The notes beneath the pieces are model-generated. The model was not told the DNA's origin. It saw only the letters and a program-made list of their open reading frames with translations, and ran no database searches. This document shows, piece by piece, positions 7,830 to 18,049 of a DNA stretch of 64,000 nucleotides (its first letter is position 1; each line of letters opens with the position of its first letter). Made by a program: the position numbers and the translations under genes. Location: contig CANMWA010000006.1 of NCBI GenBank assembly GCA_947501475.1, forward strand, positions 274,963 to 338,962, read 5' to 3'. The DNA is from an uncultured Aquimarina sp. (GTDB lineage: Bacteria > Bacteroidota > Bacteroidia > Flavobacteriales > Flavobacteriaceae).

Positions 7830-9071
7830 TTGAATTTCGAATATTTTATCGCCAAACGCCTTATCAAAGGTAAGGAACATAAAAGTAGCATTTCGACTCC
7901 AATCATAAAAATTGCAATTTCGGCAATTGCTATTGGTATGATTATGATGTTAATCACAATTGCTACTGGTGTAGGTTTACAACGTAAAATACGTGAAAAA
8001 GTTGCCGCATTTAACGGACATATTTTAATTACAAGTTTTGATAATAATAGTAGTGTAGAATCTTTTATTCCGATTACAAAAAATCAAGATTTTTATCCCG
8101 AATTGCCTGATGTTGATGGTATTGTGCATATGCAAGGAGTGGCTACAAAAATGGGGCTTATTAAGACCGAATCTGATTTTGATGGAGTCGTAGTCAAAGG
8201 GGTAGGTACAGATTATCAATGGGATTATTTTAAAGAATACCTGGTCGATGGCCGTATTCCTGATTTTGAAGGAAAATTAAATTCTGAAATTTTACTCTCA
8301 ACACATATTGCAAATCGTTTGGGGCTTACTATAGGTGATAAAGCTATTACTTATTTTTTAAAGAAAAATGCGACATCTAATTCAGAACCTTATATACGCG
8401 CTTTTGAAATTGTAGGTTTGTATAATTCGGGTTTTCAAGAGTTTGATGAGAAATATCTTTTTGCAGATATAAGACATGTGATCAAAATGAACAAATGGAA
8501 AGCGGATGAGGTTGGAAATTTTGAGGTTTTTATAGATGATTTTGATAAAATAGATCAAAAAGGGCAGGAGATTTATGAGAGCATACCATCTACCTTAGAT
8601 AGCCAAACAATAACCTTAAAATATGCAACCATTTTTGAATGGTTAAAACTCTTTGATCTCAATATTGTTGGTATTATTGGTATCATTATTTTGGTGGCTG
8701 GGATTAATATGATTACAGCTTTATTGGTTTTGATTCTTGAGAAAACACCAATGATAGGAATATTAAAAGCCTTGGGGTCTAGTGATTGGAGTATTAGAAA
8801 GATGTTTTTGTATAATGCTTCATATTTAATTTTGATAGGCTTGTTTTGGGGTAACCTTATAGGAATTGGATTATTATTCATTCAGTATCATTATGGAGTA
8901 GTAGGGCTTAATCCTGAAACCTATTATGTTACTACGGCCCCAGTATACATAGATATAGGCTACATTCTATTACTTAATCTAGGAACGATGCTATTATGTT
9001 TATTTATGTTGCTACTTCCATCATACATAATTTCTAAAATATCACCTACCAAATCGATTCGATTTCAGTAG
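7830..9071 (+). CDS. ABC transporter permease, LolC/LolE-FtsX (MacB-like) family
   Basis: 413 residues. The layout is one N-terminal membrane helix (about 24-46), a large periplasmic domain (about 50-270) and three C-terminal helices (about 277-300, 323-347 and 375-400), the FtsX/LolCE permease fold. The start is TTG at 7830 (reads MNFEYFIAKRLIKG, the typical N-terminus of this flavobacterial family); no ATG fits. Such permeases work with a LolD-like ATPase to pull lipoproteins or other ligands from the inner membrane. No ATPase gene is adjacent, so it must use one encoded elsewhere. Lipoprotein release is the most likely role. Confidence 0.82.
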   Translation: MNFEYFIAKRLIKGKEHKSSISTPIIKIAISAIAIGMIMMLITIATGVGLQRKIREKVAAFNGHILITSFDNNSSVESFIPITKNQDFYPELPDVDGIVHMQGVATKMGLIKTESDFDGVVVKGVGTDYQWDYFKEYLVDGRIPDFEGKLNSEILLSTHIANRLGLTIGDKAITYFLKKNATSNSEPYIRAFEIVGLYNSGFQEFDEKYLFADIRHVIKMNKWKADEVGNFEVFIDDFDKIDQKGQEIYESIPSTLDSQTITLKYATIFEWLKLFDLNIVGIIGIIILVAGINMITALLVLILEKTPMIGILKALGSSDWSIRKMFLYNASYLILIGLFWGNLIGIGLLFIQYHYGVVGLNPETYYVTTAPVYIDIGYILLLNLGTMLLCLFMLLLPSYIISKISPTKSIRFQ

Positions 9072-9085
9072 TATTTATAAATAGA

Positions 9086-9112
9086 AAAGGGAAGAATTTC
9101 TTCCTCCCTTAC
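9086..9112. terminator. Weak hairpin between convergent genes
   Basis: AAGGGAAGAA faces TTCTTCCTCCCTT with a small bulge, in the 47 bases between the stops at 9071 and 9119. It may terminate both genes, but the stem is short. Confidence 0.4.
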
Positions 9113-9118
9113 TCTTAT

Positions 9119-9817
9119 TTACAGAGCTGTTTTAAAACTCCAGACCTGTCCTATTGTGACTCCTTGATTATCATCTTTGGATACGATTCTCCAATAATAC
9201 TCAGTATTTACTAATACGGTAACATCAAATGATGATGTAGTGATATTTTCTGCAAATAATGTTGGTGGATTAGTGTTTCCAAAATATAGATCAAATACTA
9301 ATGGGTCTTTATCTTTGTCTGTTGCATTCCAATCTAAAGTAATATTTGTTCCTGATACCGTTGTTCTTACTAATGGTGATACTACTGTTGGTATATATGG
9401 AATGTTGTTTATTCCTGCTTCGGGTTCTGTAAAGAATGTTTGTATTGCAGAATAGCCACTCTCTTTTCCTCCAGGATCTCTTGCTTTTACTCTCCAATAG
9501 TAGGGTATTCCTTTTTCTAACGTAAATGTATGAGCCGTTTGTGAGGTAACCGTAGTAAACAATATTGATGAGAAGTTGATATCTGTTGAAATTTCGATCA
9601 CATAGGTCAATACATCTCCGTTAATATCTCTTGAAGCATTCCAATCAAATTGAAGATTAAAATTGGTACACACCAGGTTATTTGTAGGAAATAGTAAGCT
9701 CGGTGTTTCAGGCTCTATATTTGGAACCAGAGGGTTTGTGGATACTATGAATTCATCATTTGCATTACATGAAAGTAATAGTAATGAACTTAAAAGTATG
9801 ATATATATATGTTTCAT
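9119..9817 (-). CDS. Two-domain FN3-like lipoprotein, partner of the 9884-17344 protein
   Basis: 232 residues. Lipobox cysteine C17 (LLLSCNAN), then two fibronectin-III-like beta domains (about 35-130 and 135-232), each ending in the same pattern: YYWRVKARD...FFTEPEA and YYWRIVSKDDNQGVTIGQVWSFKT. It is closely similar along its whole length to the lipoprotein at 19933-20634 (PTNNLVCTNFNL, TEPEA, WNA/D...DPLVFDLYFG), and both follow a large T9SS protein in the same order. I infer an outer-membrane partner or anchor for the large protein. It lies 66 bases downstream of that gene, with a hairpin in the gap. Confidence 0.85.
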   Translation of the reverse strand: MKHIYIILLSSLLLLSCNANDEFIVSTNPLVPNIEPETPSLLFPTNNLVCTNFNLQFDWNASRDINGDVLTYVIEISTDINFSSILFTTVTSQTAHTFTLEKGIPYYWRVKARDPGGKESGYSAIQTFFTEPEAGINNIPYIPTVVSPLVRTTVSGTNITLDWNATDKDKDPLVFDLYFGNTNPPTLFAENITTSSFDVTVLVNTEYYWRIVSKDDNQGVTIGQVWSFKTAL

Positions 9818-9850
9818 AATGTATTCGATTAGTAATTGTGTAATAGAAAA

Positions 9851-9873
9851 CCCCTGTCTTCAAAAGACAGGGG
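9851..9873 (-). terminator. Intercistronic hairpin with T tract
   Basis: A perfect 10-bp stem CCCCTGTCTT/AAGACAGGGG with a 3-base loop, followed on the minus strand by TTTTC. It lies between the stop of the giant surface gene and the start of the FN3 lipoprotein. It should terminate some transcripts, making less lipoprotein than surface protein, or protect the upstream mRNA end. Confidence 0.7.
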
Positions 9874-9883
9874 ATAGTATACT

Positions 9884-12800
9884 CTATTCTTTAATGATTT
9901 TTATAATTTCTGAAGTACTTGTATTAATAGATGCGAAGTAGACTCCGGCTGTTAAATTCTCCATAGGTAAGGTTATTTTATTACCGACTACAGAATATAC
10001 GCTTGAAGAAACTTTCATTCCGATTGCATTATAGATATCAATAGCAATAGCACCCTCTGTTGTACCAGGTAATAGTAATGTTACATTATCTCTGGTTGGG
10101 TTTGGATATGCTGAAATATTACCTAACGTACCTATAGTAGTAGACAGTTTACCCTGACAAGTTAAGCTAGAATGTACATCTAACACATCACCGTTTTTAA
10201 CATCTACCAAAAAGCTATTTGTACTATATTCACCAACAACCTCATTGTTAATGGTTACCGTATAGGGAGCAGTCCCTGATTCGATTTCTACCAGTACTTG
10301 TTTATTGATACTATTATCATTGATAGTAGTTTTACCACTTAACACCGAGGCCTGATCGATTGCAAGCTCAAAACACTGCTCACAACTTGAGAATCCGTCA
10401 ACCATAATACAAACATTGTAATCTCCTGGTGATAAATCTGGCACCACTAGGGTTGAGCTAAAAGTATATGCCTGATCATTAATCGTTGCAATATAGTTTA
10501 ATGTTTCAACCGTATTGATTGTAATGATTCCGTTGTTTTTACCATCACAAGTTTCACTTGAAGTTTGAATCTGGAAATTATCGGCTGCAATATTAACTAG
10601 CGGACAAGCTTCTACAACGGTTAGGGTTTGCAAAGCATTATTAGCTGCATTCCAATTTGTATCTCCTGATTGTGAAGCCGTAATGGTTGTTGTTCCTAAT
10701 CCTATAATCGAAACTGTATTACCAGATACAGTAGCTACTGAAGGGTTAGAGCTGATATAAGTAACTGCTAATCCCGATGAAGCTGTTGCATTTAGATTGA
10801 AATCGGTATCATCTTCGGTTACATCAGTTAAAGGAGTAAAAGTAATAGTTTGATCCGCTTTGTTAACCGTTAATATCTGTGGTACATCTGTAGCAGCTGC
10901 ATAGGTAGCATTGCCAGCCTGTGATGCAGTAATAGTGGTCGTTCCTGTTCCTATAATAGTTACTGTATTTCCAGATATAGTAGCTACGGCGGTATTTGAA
11001 CTAACAAATGTAACCGGGTTACCAGAAGCGCCTCCTGTTGCCGTTAATGCGAAATTTGCATCACCAAAAATACGATCGGTCAATGGATCAAAAGTAATTG
11101 CCTGTGGTATCAGATTAGTAATGGTTAGGTTACCAGGTACAAAAGTCAGGTTGTAATTACTTCCAACACTTAATGTGCCCTGGTTAATACCATAGTTACC
11201 CAATGTTTCTCCTGCTACTCGAGTTAAGTTACCCGTAACTGCATCAGAAAACTGTAATGCTCCAGACGTAACTTGATACGTAAGTGCCGGATCTGTTGCT
11301 CCTATAACTTTTATTTGATCATCGGCTGCAATCGTTATTGCTCTTTGACCAATAGTAAGATCATTACCAACATAGGTCATTGTATAATTGCTTCCAGCAC
11401 TTAAAGTTCCTTGATTAATACCATAAGTACCTACATCTTCACCCGTGGCTCTAGATAAAGAACCTGCAAAAACATCACCAAATTGTAAAGCACCATTAGT
11501 AATTTGATAACTTAATGTTGGATCTGTATCTCCATACGCTTTTGATTGCGCATTTGCGGTTACTTCAATGGCGCGAGCGGTTATATCAAGGCTTACGGAT
11601 CCTCCATTAGTAAATGTGATTGAATAAGAAGACTCCCCACCGTTGTTAGAAGTAAATAGAGCAGACAATCCCCTTATTTGATATCTTCCCACATTCTCAC
11701 CCAAGGTTCTAAATGTTCCATAAGTTTCTAAAGTGTCATCATATGCTAATGATCCTTGTGTTATAATATATGGCCAGGTTAAATCTGGGTCCGCATCTCC
11801 ATAGGTTTTTGAAATAGGAGCGACAGGGATCACTCGAATGAATCGATAATTAATAAAGAAATTACCAGGCACAAAAGTTAGATCATAGTTTCCTCCTAGA
11901 GATAATGTTCCCTGGTTAATGGCATAATTTCCTTGTGCTTGTCCGGCTACTCTATCTAAAGCACCTGAAAAGGCATCACCTCCTGCTAAACTTCCAGAAG
12001 TAATTGTATAGGTAAACACAGGGTCTGCATCACCGTAGATTTTTGTTTTGCCATCTGCAGTTACCGTAATCGCTCTTGGGCTAATAGTAAGATCATTTGA
12101 TACAAAAGTAACATTGTAATTACTACCTGCCGTAACTGCTCCTTGTTGGATCGCATAGTTACCTACATTTTCTCCTGTTGTTCTTGTTAAGTTTCCTATA
12201 AAGACATCACTACCTACTAAGCTTCCGCTAGTAATTTGATACGTAAGAGCAGGATCTGCATCCCCATAAGTTTTGCTTTTGGCATCAGCTGTAATTTCGA
12301 TAGCTCTTTGACCAACAGTAAGATTATTGCTTACATAGGTCAACGCATAATTTGCATTTAAAGCTATGCTTCCTTGATTAATAGCATAGGTTCCTACGTT
12401 TTCTCCAGCAACACGTGTTAAGTTTCCTGTAAAGGCATCACTACCTACCAGACTACCTAAGGTGATTTGGTAAGTTAATGCTGGATCTGTATCTCCAAAA
12501 ACTTTGGTTTTAGCATCTGCAGTAATTTCAACTGCTCTTTGTCCAATAGTAAGATTATTACTCACATAACTTAAGGCATAGTTAGGATTTAATGTTAATG
12601 TACCTTGGTTGATGACATAATCTCCTACATCTTCTCCAGTCGCTCTGGACAGACTTCCGGTAAAAGCATCACTACCCACAAGCGTTCCAGAAGTAATTTG
12701 ATAAGTAAGTGCTGGATCAGTATTTCCATACTGTTTGTTTGCAGCATCTGCGGTAATTTCTATCGCGCTTTGGTTAATATCCAAAGTATTAGATGTAAAA

Positions 12801-15800
12801 ATCATAGTATAATTAGCTCCCAATGTTAATGTTCCTTGATTTATTCTGTAGTTTCCTACATTTTCTCCTGAAACACGAGTAAGTTCACCACTAAACACAT
12901 CTCCCACAACTATACTACCCGCCGTAATAGTATACGTTAATGCTGGATCTGCATCTCCATAAGTTTTTATTTTATTGTCAGCTGCAACAATAACAGCTCT
13001 TTTACTTATATTCAAGTTATTAGGTATATAACTCAAGGCATAATTACTATTCAATGCTAATGTTCCTTGATTGATTGCATAATTGCCTATATTCTCTCCT
13101 GCTGTTCTTGTTAAACTTCCAGTAAAGGCATCACTAAACTGTAGCCCACCAGCTGTAATTTGATAGGTTAGTGCAGGATCAACCCCACCATATTCCTTAT
13201 TTTTAACATCGGCAGTAATTTCTATGGCTCTTGGGGTAATCGTAAGATCATTAGAGATAACAGTTATTGCATAGTTTCCACCTGAATTAAGGGTTCCTCG
13301 GGTAATGGCGCGCGTTCCTACACTTTCTCCATTAATTCTGCCTAATGAACCTGTAAGGATATCACCACCTAATAAACTTCCATTAGTAATTTGGTACGTC
13401 AATGCAGGATCTGCTTCTCCGTATACTTTACTTTTAGCATCGGCAGTAACTTCAATAGCTCTTGTATTTATAGTAAAATCATAAGTATCATTTCCTTGAT
13501 ACGTTGGATCTGTTGGATCTATGGCTACTGTTATGGTATAATCTCCAGCATTTGTAGGTGGTACGGTAGTTGGTCCATATGTATTTCCGTCGTAATCTTC
13601 TCCATTATACGAGATGGTATAGACTGGAGTAGGAGTAATAACATCATCATTACTATCTGTAATACTTACAATATTGACTCCTTGTGATGTCCCATTATAG
13701 ATTAAATTTCCAGGGCCAAAATTAAAGGTTACGTACTCTTTATTAAAGATGGTTAATGTCGCACTTGTATTTCCATAGAAATTGGCATCAGCTGTATCTA
13801 CATAGGCAAATACTTTGTACTCTCCTGTATTCCTTGGCGGTGTAGTAGTCTTATTATAATTCGTTCCATTAATTCCTTCATAAGTTATGTTTATGGTAGG
13901 TGTTGGTGTTGCAGCTACTCCTGGGCTCGTTTCAATACTACTTACTGTAACGGGTTTTTGAGTATTATCAAATTGTTGCGTAAGATTTGCAAGAGTTATA
14001 GTTACCTCTGTATTATCGGTAATAACTAAAGTTCCTCCCGAATAGTTAACATTATGATTTCCTGTTCCGGATGCGTAAACTGATACCGGATAACTTCCTA
14101 TCTCTATAGGTGCTGCTTCACTAAAATAAGCTCCGATTCTATATGATATTCTTAATGGAATATTTTCTCCGGATAATCCTGTTGCGGTAGCTTCAAAAGT
14201 TTTAGGGCTACCATCATATACTTTTGTTTGCGGGGTATCTGGAGTAATAGCGATGTATCTTTGATTAATAGTAAAGTTTCCAGTTACAGATCCAAAATAA
14301 TTAGGATCGGCTGAATCTACAGAAGCTGTTACGGTATAATTTCCCGCATTTGTTGGTGGTGTAACAGAAGGACCATATGAATTCCTAAAATTATCAGTTC
14401 CTGCATATGACAAATTTATGGTTGGTGACACAGGAGTACCATCAGAAGTTAGCACAACACTAGAAATATCTACAGCTTGTCTTGGATTTGCATTGTAAAA
14501 AGTTGCATATAAATCGAATCGATCTAATGTAATTGTCACTTGTTCTTTAGTTGTAATGGTAAAAGCTCCTGTTTGTAACTGAATAGTATAATCAGCGTTT
14601 GTTACTCTACCGAAAGAGTCTTCTACATCGATATAACCATATCCGAAAGGATCGGTACCTATACAAACCCCCGAAGGGCAAAGGCCACTTGGATCAAAAC
14701 TAGCAGGCGCTTGTGCTGTTTGGTCTATAGAAATTACATAAGTTCCTTCGGTTTCTCCAGGCTCTCTTTTTAATGGAACCCAAATAATATCACCAGAGTT
14801 TAATTGCCCTGTCGTGATAGATGATGTTAAAGTTGGATCTGCACTTCCTAAAGCTTTTATAATTGCATTTGGAGTAATTTCTAAAACATTAGATGCTCCT
14901 GACCGTGTTACTGTAACAGAAGTGCTTCCGGCAATTACATTATAATTGGTATCTTCTGGGATAAATCTGGTATAAATTGTTGTAGGGAAACCACTATTAT
15001 ATAGTAATGTGGTAACTCCTTCTGTGATTCTTCCTGAATAAGTATTCGTAAAAGAATTATAAAAGGTATAGTATTCAAAAGTACCTGGTACATTGGCTGT
15101 CGCATTTAAATAAGAAGCATCAATAGGTATACCTTCGCCAATTGTTGCTGGTGCATTCCAAGTGATTACAGGGGTAGCTTTTGTGATCGTTAGACTATAG
15201 TCCTTTGAAATAGCTTGGTAAATACCATCTGCTACTACCGAAACTCTTAAAGTTGTACTACCTGCTATTCCTGGAGTAAAATCACTTCCCACCAAAGATG
15301 CACCCGTAGTGTCATTTATTAAACTATAAGAAATGGCTCCTGTACTGGTCGTTGTAGCATTTAAAGTAGTTGCTGCTGCATCATAAACAAATGTTGGTGG
15401 TGTAAAATTCAACCCTAAAGCAGATTGTGAAAAAGTATATCCTGTTTGCTGATAGACAGGTGTTCCGTTACAATCTTTATACCCGTAAATCATAAAGAAG
15501 TATTGAGTGCCTTCAGAAAGTCCAGTAATATTAAGATTAGGAGTAACCGAAGTTCCTGAATATATTACTTGTTCTCCTCCTGCATATACGGTATTTCCTG
15601 TTGGAACAGCAGTACCAATAGCCAAAGCTGAAAAGCTGTTGGCAGTATTCATTTTAATCACGTATCCATCAGGAGCATTTACCGCTGCGGTTGGAGCTAT
15701 GAAAGATTCTAAATCCATAGAGCTTGTGTCCACATTATTTAGAACTGCACCAGATGCTAATTCTGAGGTTACACCACAAGTGGTTTGTTGACTATAAATA

Positions 15801-17344
15801 CCTGTTGGGAAAAAATATAGTACCCCATTACACTCTTTGTAATTTACGGCAGAATAGTAATAGGTAGTGTTTGGTGATAGCCCTGTAGTAGTTACTCTAA
15901 ATCCTGTTTCCACTCCAGTATAAATAGCTGTTTGACCTGTTTTTCCTGAATAATCTGTATTAGTAGTAGGTAATGAAGCAACTGGTAACGTAGTGGGTAA
16001 TGTGAAATTATTCTCATCACTCATATAGATAATCTTACCATCAGCATTATTACCTCCTGTAAAGTTTACTACACCAATGGAGTTATGTAGATTGGTTGGC
16101 TCTGCAAATAAATAAATCCCTGCATTACTATTTGGTGGAGAACAAACTGGTGTTATTGATGAGCCAACTCCTGTTGATTCGAAATAGTAATTTCCACCGC
16201 ATAATTCAGCAGTATATACATTAAAGAAATATTCAGTACCGGTAGTTAACCCTGTTATTAATTCATTTGGAGTTGCTGAATCTCCTGCATACACTACTTG
16301 CTCTCCGCCACCATAGACTGCATTTGCAGTTGGTAATGTTGTACCGTTTGTTGGCGAAGTAAAACTATTGGTTGTATTTACTTTTACCACATATCGTATA
16401 GATGCTCCTGTTGTTCCGGTAATAGAACTCACATAACTTGAGCTTTCGTTGTTCGCCGCTAGGTTTAATACCGTAGCAGTTGCAGGAGCTGCACCACAAG
16501 TTGTTACTGTGAATACATTACCTGCATTTAGTTTTAAATTCCCTCCACAGTCACTATAGTTAAATACTTTTACATAATATGTTGTATTCGCTGTAAGTCC
16601 CGTAACAGTGACATTAGGTGTCGTTGAGTTTCCTACATATACCGTTTGTTCTCCTGAGCCCGAATAAGCAGTACCATCTGCAGTAGGATAATTTGTTCCA
16701 GCTGTAGGATCCGTAAAACTATTTACGGTATTTACTTTTATTAATGATATATTGGTACTTCCCGCAACACCAGTTATAGTAAAATCAGTCTCGGTAGGGG
16801 CTGTAGATAATACCGTTGTTAAACCGGGAATATCGCACCTAGGAAAATGAACTCTATAATTATATCCACCAGATCGATTTCCTCCTGCTCTTATCAAATA
16901 GTATTCATTTGCAGCGGTGTAACTCAATGTCATAGCTCTGTTCGATTGGTCTGTACCGGGGTGTATGAGAGTATTAGACACTAATGGGCCATCATAGCTT
17001 CCTGTTCTTTTTTCCAGCCACATCTGTGGCTGAGCTAATCCGCTATTGGATTGAATAGCCATTCCAACATTACCGAATGTGAAAGGCGATCTACCAACTT
17101 TCCAATAATCTTCATCAGAGCCGACAACAGTACCACCACTAATAATAGTAGTCGTATTAGTAGTCGCTACAGTTAGGGTTTGTACACCACTATCATTGGT
17201 GTTATCATTGGGTTCTGTTTCTGTAGCAAAATCAAATTGAGCGTAAGAAATAGTAGTGACCAAAAAGCACAAGGTCATAAAAAGAAGCTTTTGCGTTCTT
17301 CTTGTAATTCCTGAATTAGTTTTGGGTAAAAGAAGTTTCATCAT
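9884..17344 (-). CDS. Giant T9SS-exported surface protein with MBG repeat array
   Basis: 2486 residues. Signal peptide about 1-35 (ends ISYAQ); a PPC-like region (ETEPNDNTNDS) to about 160; four or so FN3-like units with cysteines (about 160-650; TGLTANTTYYVKVFNY type); Ig/MBG-like units (about 650-1285); an array of ten ~75-residue MBG-type repeats (about 1285-2080; consensus AIEITADAKSKxYGDADPAL, then LTR.AGENVG.Y.I.QG); two Big2-like domains (about 2080-2230); a module shared with the 20716-23946 protein; and a T9SS type A sorting domain (YPNPTR...) at the end. It probably acts as a long surface stalk or adhesin. The start may be the second Met (17341), judged by alignment with the upstream region of its paralogue. 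Confidence 0.9.
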   Translation of the reverse strand: MMKLLLPKTNSGITRRTQKLLFMTLCFLVTTISYAQFDFATETEPNDNTNDSGVQTLTVATTNTTTIISGGTVVGSDEDYWKVGRSPFTFGNVGMAIQSNSGLAQPQMWLEKRTGSYDGPLVSNTLIHPGTDQSNRAMTLSYTAANEYYLIRAGGNRSGGYNYRVHFPRCDIPGLTTVLSTAPTETDFTITGVAGSTNISLIKVNTVNSFTDPTAGTNYPTADGTAYSGSGEQTVYVGNSTTPNVTVTGLTANTTYYVKVFNYSDCGGNLKLNAGNVFTVTTCGAAPATATVLNLAANNESSSYVSSITGTTGASIRYVVKVNTTNSFTSPTNGTTLPTANAVYGGGEQVVYAGDSATPNELITGLTTGTEYFFNVYTAELCGGNYYFESTGVGSSITPVCSPPNSNAGIYLFAEPTNLHNSIGVVNFTGGNNADGKIIYMSDENNFTLPTTLPVASLPTTNTDYSGKTGQTAIYTGVETGFRVTTTGLSPNTTYYYSAVNYKECNGVLYFFPTGIYSQQTTCGVTSELASGAVLNNVDTSSMDLESFIAPTAAVNAPDGYVIKMNTANSFSALAIGTAVPTGNTVYAGGEQVIYSGTSVTPNLNITGLSEGTQYFFMIYGYKDCNGTPVYQQTGYTFSQSALGLNFTPPTFVYDAAATTLNATTTSTGAISYSLINDTTGASLVGSDFTPGIAGSTTLRVSVVADGIYQAISKDYSLTITKATPVITWNAPATIGEGIPIDASYLNATANVPGTFEYYTFYNSFTNTYSGRITEGVTTLLYNSGFPTTIYTRFIPEDTNYNVIAGSTSVTVTRSGASNVLEITPNAIIKALGSADPTLTSSITTGQLNSGDIIWVPLKREPGETEGTYVISIDQTAQAPASFDPSGLCPSGVCIGTDPFGYGYIDVEDSFGRVTNADYTIQLQTGAFTITTKEQVTITLDRFDLYATFYNANPRQAVDISSVVLTSDGTPVSPTINLSYAGTDNFRNSYGPSVTPPTNAGNYTVTASVDSADPNYFGSVTGNFTINQRYIAITPDTPQTKVYDGSPKTFEATATGLSGENIPLRISYRIGAYFSEAAPIEIGSYPVSVYASGTGNHNVNYSGGTLVITDNTEVTITLANLTQQFDNTQKPVTVSSIETSPGVAATPTPTINITYEGINGTNYNKTTTPPRNTGEYKVFAYVDTADANFYGNTSATLTIFNKEYVTFNFGPGNLIYNGTSQGVNIVSITDSNDDVITPTPVYTISYNGEDYDGNTYGPTTVPPTNAGDYTITVAIDPTDPTYQGNDTYDFTINTRAIEVTADAKSKVYGEADPALTYQITNGSLLGGDILTGSLGRINGESVGTRAITRGTLNSGGNYAITVISNDLTITPRAIEITADVKNKEYGGVDPALTYQITAGGLQFSDAFTGSLTRTAGENIGNYAINQGTLALNSNYALSYIPNNLNISKRAVIVAADNKIKTYGDADPALTYTITAGSIVVGDVFSGELTRVSGENVGNYRINQGTLTLGANYTMIFTSNTLDINQSAIEITADAANKQYGNTDPALTYQITSGTLVGSDAFTGSLSRATGEDVGDYVINQGTLTLNPNYALSYVSNNLTIGQRAVEITADAKTKVFGDTDPALTYQITLGSLVGSDAFTGNLTRVAGENVGTYAINQGSIALNANYALTYVSNNLTVGQRAIEITADAKSKTYGDADPALTYQITSGSLVGSDVFIGNLTRTTGENVGNYAIQQGAVTAGSNYNVTFVSNDLTISPRAITVTADGKTKIYGDADPVFTYTITSGSLAGGDAFSGALDRVAGQAQGNYAINQGTLSLGGNYDLTFVPGNFFINYRFIRVIPVAPISKTYGDADPDLTWPYIITQGSLAYDDTLETYGTFRTLGENVGRYQIRGLSALFTSNNGGESSYSITFTNGGSVSLDITARAIEVTANAQSKAYGDTDPTLSYQITNGALQFGDVFAGSLSRATGEDVGTYGINQGTLSAGSNYTMTYVGNDLTIGQRAITIAADDQIKVIGATDPALTYQVTSGALQFSDAVTGNLTRVAGETLGNYGINQGTLSVGSNYNLTFVPGNLTITNLIPQAITFDPLTDRIFGDANFALTATGGASGNPVTFVSSNTAVATISGNTVTIIGTGTTTITASQAGNATYAAATDVPQILTVNKADQTITFTPLTDVTEDDTDFNLNATASSGLAVTYISSNPSVATVSGNTVSIIGLGTTTITASQSGDTNWNAANNALQTLTVVEACPLVNIAADNFQIQTSSETCDGKNNGIITINTVETLNYIATINDQAYTFSSTLVVPDLSPGDYNVCIMVDGFSSCEQCFELAIDQASVLSGKTTINDNSINKQVLVEIESGTAPYTVTINNEVVGEYSTNSFLVDVKNGDVLDVHSSLTCQGKLSTTIGTLGNISAYPNPTRDNVTLLLPGTTEGAIAIDIYNAIGMKVSSSVYSVVGNKITLPMENLTAGVYFASINTSTSEIIKIIKE
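11110..13480 (-). repeat. Ten tandem ~225-bp coding repeats (MBG array)
   Basis: Ten in-frame units inside the giant surface gene, recognisable by the recurring DxDPALTY core and AIEITADA linker. One unit (around residue 1770) is diverged and longer (DADPDLTW). Neighbouring units are similar enough in DNA that recombination could change their number. Confidence 0.85.
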
Positions 17345-17388
17345 AAGGGGTTTTATTAGTAATTGGAATTGTTTTTACAATAAACTAT

Positions 17389-17406
17389 AAGTATGCAGGC
17401 ATACTT
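17389..17406. promoter_or_regulatory. Palindrome in the 5' leader of the giant surface gene
   Basis: AAGTATGCAGGCATACTT is a perfect 8-bp inverted repeat around AG, 45 bases before the start codon. It could be an operator or an mRNA hairpin. It is not present before the paralogue. Confidence 0.4.
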
Positions 17407-17622
17407 AAGTGATATTTTGATGGTATTTGATATCGATTATCTAAAGAGCAGTATATGAGATGTTGCTCTTTTGTGCTGGCAGAAAAAGCCAGAGTTTTGA
17501 TAAAAGGTTTGACCAATTTGTAGGTTGAGCTTTGAGATTGTAGTTTTTCTTCATAATACTAGGGGCTTAGTTGTTATTACTACTAATTTATTGGCAATTT
17601 TTGCGGTGCCGTTCATAGGTAT

Positions 17623-17653
17623 TACAGTTAAGTTTTAGAATACCCTATTTTTA
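17623..17653 (-). promoter_or_regulatory. Bipartite ECF-type promoter motif, copy 1
   Basis: On the minus strand TAAAAATAGGGTA, 13 bases, CTGTA. The same two blocks at the same spacing occur at 23996-24026 and 24879-24909. From the CTGTA block to the start codon is about 280 bases, a long leader. I infer recognition by the ECF sigma factor encoded at 24360-24881. Confidence 0.7.
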
Positions 17654-17802
17654 GTTGCAATTTTTTTTGAAATTTTTATGCGCTGCCATTAAGTGAGGGT
17701 TTTTGGAAGTGAAAGAGATACGGTTAAAAGAGTTCATGGTTAAAAGGTTTTAGATTTGGTGAGACAAAAATATGTGTAGCTTTTTGTTTTGAAAAAAAAT
17801 GC

Positions 17803-17826
17803 ACCCCTACAAACACCCCTACAAAA
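17803..17826. promoter_or_regulatory. 12-bp tandem site, copy 1
   Basis: ACCCCTACAAAC followed at once by ACCCCTACAAAA. The same pair lies at 24218-24241. The repeat length is near one helical turn, as for tandem recognition by an activator. It lies 149 bases upstream of the promoter motif. Confidence 0.55.
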
Positions 17827-18049
17827 TTGTAAGACTATGCTATGAAAGGGGTTTTAGAGGTTTTGGATTCTCAAAAAGGCAGTAGAAAAAATCAAAAGCT
17901 CAAGGTTTAATAAAAATTGAGATATAACTTTTCATGACAGATTATAGATTTATGTTTTAAAAACACTTACTAATTAAAACACTACGAATTCTCATTTATA
18001 GGTTTATACTATTATTTTCTAAAATATATTTGAAAACAAAATTTAGCCA

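Larger units (their letters stand above)
17345..18049. other. 705-base regulatory region upstream of the giant surface gene
   Basis: No gene is visible. It holds a palindrome (17389-17406), the bipartite promoter motif (17623-17653) and a 12-bp tandem site (17803-17826). Much of 17620-17830 resembles 23993-24245, upstream of the second surface gene, so the regulatory DNA was duplicated along with the gene. The end near 18049 must also carry the promoter of the fasciclin gene, which I could not place. Confidence 0.7.

Noticed and set aside
11110..13480. Regular DNA repeats taken for a CRISPR or a mobile-element array
   Set aside because: They are in-frame protein-domain repeats of one long gene.
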